From CADDZO01 sp035294145 (GTDB taxonomy: Bacteria > Chloroflexota > Dormibacteria > Dormibacterales > Dormibacteraceae), in the NCBI GenBank assembly GCA_035294145.1, contig DATGLL010000134.1, positions 1 to 64,000 on the forward strand: 64,000 bases of DNA, in the 5' to 3' direction. A model generated the notes under the pieces. That model was given only the letters and a program-made list of their open reading frames with translations, was not told the DNA's origin and searched no databases. Of this stretch, positions 57,875-64,000 are shown in pieces. A program made the position numbers and the translations under genes. The first letter of the stretch is position 1, and every line of letters starts with the position of its first letter.

Positions 57875-59240
57875 GCCTCGCCATCACCTCCACCAGAAGC
57901 TCCATGGCGGCCGGGTCGTTGACCTCGGTGCAGCAGAAGACAACCACGTCCTTCAGCTCCGGCCGGTCGGGGTACCAACGCGCTACTGGGAGGCCACCGA
58001 GGATGCCGGCCTCGCGGAGCCGACGCAGCCGTTGTTCCACGTGGAACATGCGGAGGGGGAACTCGTTGAAGAAGAGCCGGTCGGGGAAGGCCGCTTCGAC
58101 GCCAGGCAAGGCGCAGAGACGATCGGCCAGTGCATGGGCTCGCTGGAAACTCACCTCCGCTACCTGGCGAAGCCCATCTGGCCCTAGGTAGGTCAGGTAC
58201 ACGCTCGCTGCCAATGCGCAGAGGGAGTGGTTGGTGCAGATGTTGGAGGTGGCCCGCTCTCGTCGGACGTGCTGCTCGCGGGCGGTCAGGGTGAGGACGA
58301 ACCCCCGCCGTCCCTGGCGATCGAAGGCTTGCCCGACAAGCCGGCCGGGCATCCGCCGGACCAGCTCCCGCCGGCAGGCGACGAAGCCGAGGTGGGGACC
58401 GCCGAAACTTGGCGGGAGGCCCAGCTGCTGGCCCTCTCCAACGGCGACATCGGCGCCGTACTCCCCGGGTGGGGCGAGCAGCCCCAGGCTGATCGGGTCG
58501 ACACAGACGATGGACAGGGCACCCCAGCGGTGGGCCTGCTCGGTCACCTCCTCCACGTCCTCAAGCAGCCCCAAGAAGTTCGGCTGCTGCACCACCACCG
58601 CCGCCGTGCTCTCGCCGACCTGTTCTAGGTCGGAGCGGACGACAAATCCCCGACCCGCCGCGTAGCAGCGCAGCACCTCCTCGTACTCGGGGTGCAGGTA
58701 CCCTGCGACCACCACCTCAGAACGGCCGGTATGAACCACCGCCATCATCACCGCCTCGGCGAGCGCGGTGGCGCCGTCGTAGAGCGAAGCGTTGGCGACA
58801 TCGAGAGCCGTGAGCTCAGCGATCAAGGTCTGGAACTCGAAGATGGCTTGCAAGGTCCCCTGGCTCGCTTCGGCCTGATAGGGGGTGTAAGCGGTGGCGA
58901 ACTCCGGCCTTGAGGTCACCGCCCGTACCGCCGCCGGGATGAAGCGCCGGTACACCCCTCCACCCCGGAAGCAGAGACGGTCCTCGTAGACGAGGTTCCG
59001 AGCCGCCAGCCGGCGAAGGCTCGCCGCCGTCTCCAGCTCCGACACCCCTGGCGGGAGGTCGAGTCGTTTCAGCCGTACCGAAGGCGGTAGGTCGACCAGG
59101 AGATCCTCGACCGATTCGATCCCCAGCGTCCTCAGCATCGCCGCTCGATCCTCCGAGGAGTGGACCAGGTAGGCAGCGGATGGTTCTCCTCGGAGGGAGC
59201 CGAGGGCGGGATCCGACGACGCCCCATGAGCCAGCTCCAT
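57852..59240 (-). CDS. gcvPA: Glycine dehydrogenase (decarboxylating) subunit 1
   Basis: The 462-residue N-terminal half of the split P-protein has AYTPYQAEASQGTLQAIFEFQTLIAELTALDVANASLYDGATA, VQQPNFLGLLEDV and FGGPHLGFVAC, all typical of GcvPA. It pairs with GcvPB. The codons for MFHVEQ (near residue 400) coincide with a perfect parS site at 58033-58048, so a centromere-like element is embedded in this gene. The start at ATG 59240 lies 53 bp after gcvH. Confidence 0.94.
   Translation of the reverse strand: MELAHGASSDPALGSLRGEPSAAYLVHSSEDRAAMLRTLGIESVEDLLVDLPPSVRLKRLDLPPGVSELETAASLRRLAARNLVYEDRLCFRGGGVYRRFIPAAVRAVTSRPEFATAYTPYQAEASQGTLQAIFEFQTLIAELTALDVANASLYDGATALAEAVMMAVVHTGRSEVVVAGYLHPEYEEVLRCYAAGRGFVVRSDLEQVGESTAAVVVQQPNFLGLLEDVEEVTEQAHRWGALSIVCVDPISLGLLAPPGEYGADVAVGEGQQLGLPPSFGGPHLGFVACRRELVRRMPGRLVGQAFDRQGRRGFVLTLTAREQHVRRERATSNICTNHSLCALAASVYLTYLGPDGLRQVAEVSFQRAHALADRLCALPGVEAAFPDRLFFNEFPLRMFHVEQRLRRLREAGILGGLPVARWYPDRPELKDVVVFCCTEVNDPAAMELLVEVMARHDRAAEL
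58033..58048. other. parS: parS partition site inside gcvPA
   Basis: TGTTCCACGTGGAACA is a perfect 16-bp palindrome. It matches the parS site bound by chromosomal ParB and is identical to the form known from Pseudomonas. It lies about 4.8 kb from parA-parB at the end of the window. Confidence 0.88.
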
Positions 59241-59293
59241 CGGCTCGCCAACGGGGGCGTCCTGCCCCCTCAGGCCGATGTCATCTCCCGGCC

Positions 59294-59692
59294 TCAGCGC
59301 CCCAACTCCTGGGGCCGCCCGGCCTCCCCTTGCGTGAGCCGCCGGTAGCCCGCCTCGTCGAGCAGCCCCGGCCCAAGCCCGCCGCTCACTTCGATCCGGA
59401 TCAGCCAGCCCTGCCCATAGGGGTCCTGGTTCACCCGCTCAGGGTGGTCGTTGAGAGACTCGTTCACCTCGAGCACGGTCCCGGACACCGGGCAGTAGAG
59501 GTCGGAGGCGGCCTTCACCGACTCGATCACTCCGAAGGCGTCGCCCGCCTCCAGGAGCCGCCCCACACGTGGCAGCTCGATGAAGACCACGTCCCCGAGC
59601 TGGGCCTGGGCAAAGTCGGTGATGCCAACCGTGGCCACTCCGCCGTCCACGGTCACCCACTCATGGGTCTCGGTGTAATAGCGCTCCGCCAC
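59294..59692 (-). CDS. gcvH: Glycine cleavage system H protein
   Basis: The 132-residue lipoyl carrier shuttles the aminomethyl group between P, T and L proteins. The lipoylated lysine is in FGVIESVKAASDLYCP, preceded by HEWV and VGITDFAQAQLGDVVFIELP. GTG 59692 is the start that gives the canonical AERYYTETHEWV N-terminus; it overlaps the end of gcvT by 32 bp. The C-terminal tail of about 15 residues after the family core (EAGRPQELGR) is slightly longer than usual. Confidence 0.94.
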   Translation of the reverse strand: MAERYYTETHEWVTVDGGVATVGITDFAQAQLGDVVFIELPRVGRLLEAGDAFGVIESVKAASDLYCPVSGTVLEVNESLNDHPERVNQDPYGQGWLIRIEVSGGLGPGLLDEAGYRRLTQGEAGRPQELGR

Positions 59693-60866
59693 GCCTGTCG
59701 TCCTCCTCGGCGGTGATCCCTGAGGCGGCCTCGGCGGCTGGCTGCGGGCGCACGGCCTGACCCAGGCCGGTGGACGCGCCCCGCCCCGCCTCGGAAGATG
59801 CAGCCCTCCGGTAGAAGGGGAGGGAGACAACCTCGGCCGAGCCCCGACGGCCGGTCAGGTCGAACTCCACCTGGGCTCCAATCGGGGCTTCCCCTGCCTC
59901 GACCAGCGCCATGCCGATCCCGGCCCCCAACCAGAAGGAATAGGTTCCGCTCGTCACCGACCCGATCGAGCGTCCCTCACGGAGGACGATCGCCCCAGGC
60001 CGGGGGATGGTCCGACCGTGAGCGGCGAGCCCGACCAGCGTCCTGGCCGGCCCCCGAGCGCGGATGCGCCGTAGCGCCCGCCGGCCCACGAAGGGGCCCT
60101 TGTCCAACTTCACCACCCAGCCCAGGCCAACCTCGTACGGGTTGGTGGTCTCGTTCATGTCGCTGCCATACAGGCGCAGGCCGGCCTCGAGCCGGCAGAC
60201 GTCTCGCGCTGCCAGACCACATGGCCTGGCGCCAGCCTCCACCAGGGCGTCCCAAACCTGCTTGGCCCGGCCAGCGGCGACGAACAGCTCGAACCCGTCC
60301 TCGCCGGTGTAGCCGGTCCGTGAGACCAGCGCCTCGACCCCAGCAACGGTGGCCCAGGTCACGCCGAAGCGAGGAAGCGACTCCAGCCTTCCGTCCTTCG
60401 CTGGCAACATCGCCAGGGCCATGGGGCCCTGGAGGGCAACCAGGCTCAGCTCGTCAGTGCGGTCAACGATGTCGACGCCGGCCGGGGCATGGGCTCGCAT
60501 CCACTCCAGGTCCTTGTGACGGTTGGCGGCGTTCCCCACCACCAGCCACCCCCGCTCAAGCCGATAGACGACCAGGTCGTCCACGATGCCACCGTCCGGG
60601 CGGCAGCAGAGATCGTACTGAGCCCGACCAGGGAGGAGGCGGGAGAGGTCATTGACCGTCAGGTGCTGCAGGAAGGCACCAGCACCTGCCCCCAGTACGT
60701 CAAACCGTCCCATATGGCTGACGTCGAAAAGCCCGGCGCTCGTGCGCACCGCCCCTTGCTCCTCGCGGACGGAGGTGTACTGCAAGGGCATCTCCCAGCC
60801 AGCGAAGGCGACCATTCGCGCGCCAGCGGCGAGATGACGACCATGCAACGGCGTCCGCTCAGCCAT
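59661..60866 (-). CDS. gcvT: Aminomethyltransferase (T protein)
   Basis: The 401-residue T protein transfers the methylene group to tetrahydrofolate. It has TPLHGRHLAAGARMVAFAGWEMPLQY, the catalytic Asp in DVSHMGRFDVLG, YTGEDGFELF, and CRLEAGLRLYGSDMNETTNPYEVGLGWVVKLDK. ATG 60866 is chosen over the upstream ATG 60929, which would overlap the preceding gene further. The last 40 residues are a low-complexity extension overlapping gcvH and look dispensable. Confidence 0.93.
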   Translation of the reverse strand: MAERTPLHGRHLAAGARMVAFAGWEMPLQYTSVREEQGAVRTSAGLFDVSHMGRFDVLGAGAGAFLQHLTVNDLSRLLPGRAQYDLCCRPDGGIVDDLVVYRLERGWLVVGNAANRHKDLEWMRAHAPAGVDIVDRTDELSLVALQGPMALAMLPAKDGRLESLPRFGVTWATVAGVEALVSRTGYTGEDGFELFVAAGRAKQVWDALVEAGARPCGLAARDVCRLEAGLRLYGSDMNETTNPYEVGLGWVVKLDKGPFVGRRALRRIRARGPARTLVGLAAHGRTIPRPGAIVLREGRSIGSVTSGTYSFWLGAGIGMALVEAGEAPIGAQVEFDLTGRRGSAEVVSLPFYRRAASSEAGRGASTGLGQAVRPQPAAEAASGITAEEDDRRGGALLHRDP

Positions 60867-61512
60867 CCTCCGATGCTGGCTCGTCGCCCGGTCGGCTTCC
60901 GTCGGGATCCGGGCCGACGACCTCGACATCCTCCTCCTCGAGGTACTGGACGAGGTCCTCGTCGTAGCGACGCCTGGCCGCGGTTACCAGCTCCCGCATC
61001 GCCACCGTCCGCTGCAGGGACCACTCAAGCTTGGCCGCCATCTCCACGTCGCTTCCCTGGCGACCCAGCTCACGTCGCAGGCCGATCTCCGCCTGCTCGT
61101 ATTCGCCGGCCGCTTGGACGAGCATCTCGGAGTCGCGGACCTGGCGCTGCTCCTCACTCAGGGCCTGCTCCATGCACAGAGCAACCCGCTCACGAGCGAA
61201 GCGCTCAAAGTCAGACGATCCGCTGGCATGAAAGGTCGTAATGGCCTCCAACAGCCCGATGACGCCTTCCTGGAACAGGTCACCTTGGCTGAGCCCACGG
61301 TCCGCGCGCTCCTCAGCGGCACCCGCCACCCAGTCCAGGTGGGCTCTAGCGAGACGATCCCGAGCGCCCTCGTCCCCGCAGCCAGCGGCCTCCAGCAAAC
61401 GTCGATGCTCGTCGGCATCAACAGGCTCAACCGCTGCCTTCACCACTGTTGTCCTTACACGCTCGGCGTCCGAACCATGCGAGGATGGACTCCATCGGGC
61501 TCGAGGTGCCAT
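60859..61512 (-). CDS. Truncated sigma-70-like protein lacking region 4
   Basis: The 217-residue protein aligns with sigma-70 region 2 (LARAHLDWVAGAAEERADRGLSQGDLFQEGVIGLLEAI, the core-binding 2.1-2.2 segment) and the start of region 3 (LRRELGRQGSDVEMAAKLEWSL), but it ends in an acidic tail (YLEEEDVEVVGPDPDG) and has no region 4 for the -35 element. It could be a degenerate sigma factor, a regulator of RNA polymerase or an anti-sigma decoy. It overlaps gcvT by 8 bp and heads the gcv operon. ATG 61512 has TAGAAT 7 nt upstream; GTG 61446 with an AAGGA site is the alternative start. Confidence 0.7.
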   Translation of the reverse strand: MAPRARWSPSSHGSDAERVRTTVVKAAVEPVDADEHRRLLEAAGCGDEGARDRLARAHLDWVAGAAEERADRGLSQGDLFQEGVIGLLEAITTFHASGSSDFERFARERVALCMEQALSEEQRQVRDSEMLVQAAGEYEQAEIGLRRELGRQGSDVEMAAKLEWSLQRTVAMRELVTAARRRYDEDLVQYLEEEDVEVVGPDPDGSRPGDEPASEDG

Positions 61513-61519
61513 GGGGCTA

Positions 61520-61525
61520 ATTCTA
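61520..61525 (-). promoter_or_regulatory. -10 box of the sigma-like/gcv operon
   Basis: TAGAAT on the minus strand lies 7 nt before ATG 61512, the same geometry as the trkA pair. Confidence 0.5.
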
Positions 61526-61599
61526 GGCGGCCCCCACAGCCCCAACCGCCCGGGCCAGGGGGGGATGGCGCCGGCATCGCCCCGACCCAAGCGCGGAAA

Positions 61600-61615
61600 T
61601 GTAAAACGTGGAACA
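61600..61615. other. Degenerate parS-like site
   Basis: TGTAAAACGTGGAACA matches the perfect parS at 58033 in 13 of 16 positions; one half-site (CGTGGAACA) is intact. It covers the GTG start codon of the CPBP protease gene. ParB binding to such a site would be weaker and is uncertain. Confidence 0.4.
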
Positions 61616-62744
61616 TTTCACGGCTGAGTTGTTCGTGGCTGGATCCGCCTTGGCGCAGGACTGGTTCCTGCTCCTTCCCCTGCCGGTCGTTCTCCTGGCC
61701 AACTGGCACGAGCGCCACCGCAGCCATCCCTTCCAAGGTCTGGGGGCGGCGGTAGCCGACATGATCTGGCCGGTGCTGGTCCTGATCGCCGTCGCCGCCG
61801 TCTTCCTCGGCCTCTTGCTCGGCTCCTTGCTCTACACCGCCAACCCCGCTCATGCCGGGCCGGGCCCGTGGCTCTTCGCCGCGGTGATGGCCGCGACGGG
61901 CGTCGCGGCTGGCGCCGTGAGCCACCGCGGGATCCGAGAGCGGTTGAGCAACCTCCTGCCCATCGACCCCGACAGTGCCCTTGACGCCACCGCCCTGGTC
62001 CTCGTCCTGGTCACCATCGGGTACCAGCTCGCCAACCAGCTTGCCGTGGACGTCCTCGCCCGACAGGCCAGCCTCCAGCCACTCGGCGTCGAGGACATGA
62101 TCGCTCAGGAGCTGCCCTTCCTTCTCACCGCCTTCTTCGGTGTCGGCTTCCTCATCCGACGCCCACCCCGCCTGACTCTGCGCCGTCTGGGGTGGGTGCG
62201 GCCGAGCCCATGGCAAGTCCTGCTCGCCCTGGCCGCGGCTGGCCTTTTCTACGCCTTCGGCAGTGGAGCCGACCGTCTCACCCACCTCCTCACCCCGGTC
62301 ACGGCGCACCGCCTCGACATCGTCAACCAACGCCTGTTCGGCGGCCTACACGGGCCAGGCGGCATCGCCGTGCTCGCCCTCTCAGCGGGCATCTGCGAGG
62401 AGACGCTCTTTCGAGGCGCGATCCAACCGCGGCTCGGCCTGCTGGTCGCGGCCCTGGTCTTCGCCGCTCTCCACACCGAGTACGGACTCACCATCGACGA
62501 GGTCGCGGTCTTCGTCCTCGCCTTGGGCCTCGGTGCGGTCCGCCGGTTGACGAACACCACCGGCAGCATCATCTGTCACGTCGTCTACGACACCTTGGTG
62601 GCCGTGGGGATGAGCGGGGTCTGGCTAGCGGTCGCCTTGGTGACGGAGGCCGGACTGATCCTGGTCAGCCTCGCCGCGTACCTCAGCGGTCGGTTGCCGC
62701 CGGGCGACCCCGCCGCGGCGGTCGGTCGGTCCGAGCAGGTCTGA
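61608..62744 (+). CDS. CPBP-family intramembrane protease (CAAX protease-like)
   Basis: The 378-residue polytopic membrane protein has about eight hydrophobic segments and the CPBP/Abi motifs: EExxxR in ICEETLFRGAIQPRL, FxxxH in VFAALHTEYG and a later His in IICHVVYDTLVA. Such glutamic-type intramembrane proteases process prenylated or membrane proteins; the substrate here is unknown. GTG 61608 gives the full N-terminus but has no clear ribosome-binding site, and an internal start near residue 10 is possible. It is divergent from the gcv operon. Confidence 0.8.
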   Translation: MEHFTAELFVAGSALAQDWFLLLPLPVVLLANWHERHRSHPFQGLGAAVADMIWPVLVLIAVAAVFLGLLLGSLLYTANPAHAGPGPWLFAAVMAATGVAAGAVSHRGIRERLSNLLPIDPDSALDATALVLVLVTIGYQLANQLAVDVLARQASLQPLGVEDMIAQELPFLLTAFFGVGFLIRRPPRLTLRRLGWVRPSPWQVLLALAAAGLFYAFGSGADRLTHLLTPVTAHRLDIVNQRLFGGLHGPGGIAVLALSAGICEETLFRGAIQPRLGLLVAALVFAALHTEYGLTIDEVAVFVLALGLGAVRRLTNTTGSIICHVVYDTLVAVGMSGVWLAVALVTEAGLILVSLAAYLSGRLPPGDPAAAVGRSEQV

Positions 62745-62851
62745 GACCCTATGGCGCTCAGACTTCCGCTCGACCAAGGCAGGGATTCTGCCAAGCCCGA
62801 CGTGAGAGCATGGGCATGCCCGACCCTGCGGCCAGCTCTCTGGCCGCAACC

Positions 62852-62857
62852 TAGAAT
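62852..62857 (+). promoter_or_regulatory. -10 box for leaderless parA
   Basis: TAGAAT lies exactly 9 nt before GTG 62867, with no Shine-Dalgarno of normal spacing. Confidence 0.5.
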
Positions 62858-62866
62858 CGGAGCGGA

Positions 62867-63688
62867 GTGCCAGCGGTGACACGACATGTCGTCGAGTTTC
62901 CCCAGGTAGACCCCAACCTGTTGATATCTTCCCCTCGCATCGTGGCAGTGGCGAACCAGAAGGGCGGGGTGGGCAAAACGACGACAGTCATGAACCTGGG
63001 CGCTGCCCTGGCCGAGCGTGGCGCTCAGGTGCTCATCATCGACCTCGACCCTCAATCCAACAGCACCAGCGGCTTGGGCGTCGACCCCTCTCGGGCCAGG
63101 TTGACCGTCTACCACCTGCTAGCGGGTGAGGCCGGCATCGACGAGGTGGCCACCCCGACCGCCGTTCCACGCCTCCACCTCGTGCCCTCCCAGGTAGCTC
63201 TGGCCGGAGCCGAGATCGAGCTTGTTGGCCAAGAGGAACGTGAAGGCCGGCTGCGGAAAGCGCTCGCCGCCCTTGACGGAGGGTTCGGCTACGTCCTCAT
63301 CGACTGCCCGCCCTCGCTCGGCCTCCTGACCCTCAACGCGCTGGCGGCTGCCGATCAGGTGCTGATTCCCCTCCAGGCGGAGTACTTCGCCCTTGAGGGC
63401 CTCGCCCACCTGCTGTACACCATCCAACTGGTACGCATGAGCCTCAACCCCAGGCTTGAGCTGGCTGGCATCCTGGTCACTCAATTCGACGCCAGGACCA
63501 CGCTCGCCTGGGACGTTCTCAACGAGGTTCGCCGGGCCTATCCCGACAAGCTTTACCAGACCCTGATCCCGCGCAACGTCCGGATCAGCGAGGCATCGAG
63601 CCACGGTCAGCCTGTCATCGTCTACGACCCGACCTGTCGGGGCGCGCAGGCCTTCCGTCAGCTCGCCGAGGAGGTAATGAGCCGATGA
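62867..63688 (+). CDS. parA: Chromosome partition ATPase ParA
   Basis: The 273-residue ParA/Soj-type ATPase drives origin segregation together with ParB. It has the deviant Walker A VANQKGGVGKTTTVMNLG, Walker A' IIDLDPQSNSTSGLG and Walker B VLIDCPPSLGLLTLNA. About 24 residues precede the Walker strand. GTG 62867 is supported by the -10 box 9 nt upstream. The stop overlaps parB (ATGA). The nearby parS and gyrBA genes agree with an origin-proximal location. Confidence 0.95.
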   Translation: MPAVTRHVVEFPQVDPNLLISSPRIVAVANQKGGVGKTTTVMNLGAALAERGAQVLIIDLDPQSNSTSGLGVDPSRARLTVYHLLAGEAGIDEVATPTAVPRLHLVPSQVALAGAEIELVGQEEREGRLRKALAALDGGFGYVLIDCPPSLGLLTLNALAAADQVLIPLQAEYFALEGLAHLLYTIQLVRMSLNPRLELAGILVTQFDARTTLAWDVLNEVRRAYPDKLYQTLIPRNVRISEASSHGQPVIVYDPTCRGAQAFRQLAEEVMSR

Positions 63689-64000
63689 GCCGACGACGTG
63701 GACCGGCGCTCGGGCGTGGACTAGAGTCGTTGATCCCGATCGCTCCGGGCAACGACGGCAAGGGGCCAGGTCTCCCCCAGCTCATCGACGTCGACCAGAT
63801 CCAGCCCTCACCCGAGCAGATGCGCAAGCACTTTCCGGCCGAATCCTTGCGCGAGCTGGCGGACTCCATCCGCCAACACGGCGTGCTTCAGCCCATCCTC
63901 GTCCGTCGTCTCCCCGACGGTTACGAGCTGATCGCCGGCGAGCGGCGCTGGAGAGCCGCCCGCTTGGCCGGGGTCGACCGTATCCCCGCCATCGTGCGTG
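63685..64000 (+). CDS. parB: Chromosome partition protein ParB, 5' part
   Basis: The gene is cut by the window end after about 105 codons. The visible part has the typical start RRRGPALGRGLESLIP, then IQPSPEQMRKHFPAESLRELADSIRQHGVLQPILVRR and the CTPase motif GERRWRAARLAG. It should bind the parS site in gcvPA and spread from it. The start overlaps the parA stop. Confidence 0.95.
   Translation, partial: MSRRRGPALGRGLESLIPIAPGNDGKGPGLPQLIDVDQIQPSPEQMRKHFPAESLRELADSIRQHGVLQPILVRRLPDGYELIAGERRWRAARLAGVDRIPAIVR

Noticed and set aside
1..64000. tRNA genes (including tRNA-Sec), rRNA genes, CRISPR arrays, insertion sequences and prophage genes.
   Set aside because: I looked for T-loop and anticodon-arm patterns, repeated spacer arrays, transposase motifs and phage proteins by eye and found none. 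A dedicated scan could still find a divergent tRNA.

Overview
The window is very GC-rich bacterial chromosomal DNA, densely coded. Operons are tight, with ATGA, GTGA and TTGA stop/start overlaps and frequent GTG or TTG starts. Many monocistronic or first genes lack a Shine-Dalgarno and instead carry a TANNNT -10 box 7-9 nt before the start codon, which suggests leaderless transcripts. gyrB, plsX, fabF and gyrA, a split glycine decarboxylase (gcvPA/gcvPB), a DUF5679 miniprotein, paired TrkA subunits and a parAB locus with a nearby parS point to a high-GC soil or environmental lineage of the Actinomycetota / Chloroflexota / Dormibacterota type. The exact phylum cannot be fixed from the sequence alone. 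I see no IS elements, phage genes, CRISPR arrays or tRNAs.

Layout. 1-980: no convincing gene. 981-2630: a UGSC-family selenoprotein gene with an in-frame UGA and a SECIS-like hairpin directly after it. 2679-4268 (minus): an M24 peptidase and a small HTH regulator. 4416-5435: a TehA/SLAC1-type transporter. 5567-11608: a five-gene oligopeptide/dipeptide ABC importer. 12117-14649: a glutamine-synthetase-like ligase followed by a FluG-like amidohydrolase. 14693-34288: a cobalamin riboswitch followed by an unbroken 17-gene cobalamin operon. 34418-36205 (minus): a BluB-CobT fusion convergent with that operon. 36378-44895: a glycosyltransferase, an EF-G-like GTPase, a GlpA-like FAD/[2Fe-2S] oxidoreductase with a small Fe-S protein, a PfkB-family kinase and MutY. 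44903-48847: an MgtE-N/CBS/PRC protein, DUF5679, two TrkA subunits, a small membrane protein and a Usp protein. 49122-56176 (minus): gyrB, plsX, fabF, gyrA and a small membrane protein. 56411-61512 (minus): a truncated sigma-like protein, gcvT, gcvH, gcvPA and gcvPB. 61608-64000: a CPBP protease, parA and the start of parB.

How the genes work together. The cobalamin operon encodes most steps from uroporphyrinogen III to adenosylcobalamin. Ring contraction is of the oxygen-independent type (CbiD, CbiG), yet both an early-type chelatase (CbiX-like) and a late-type one (CobN) are present, and the lower ligand is made by oxygen-dependent BluB. No CobK/CbiJ, CobS/CobT chelatase partners or alpha-ribazole phosphatase is visible. 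The precorrin-8X mutase homologue has lost its catalytic His. The glycine-cleavage genes form one operon headed by a sigma factor lacking region 4. A perfect 16-bp parS lies inside gcvPA about 4.8 kb from parA, placing this end of the window in the origin-proximal partition region.
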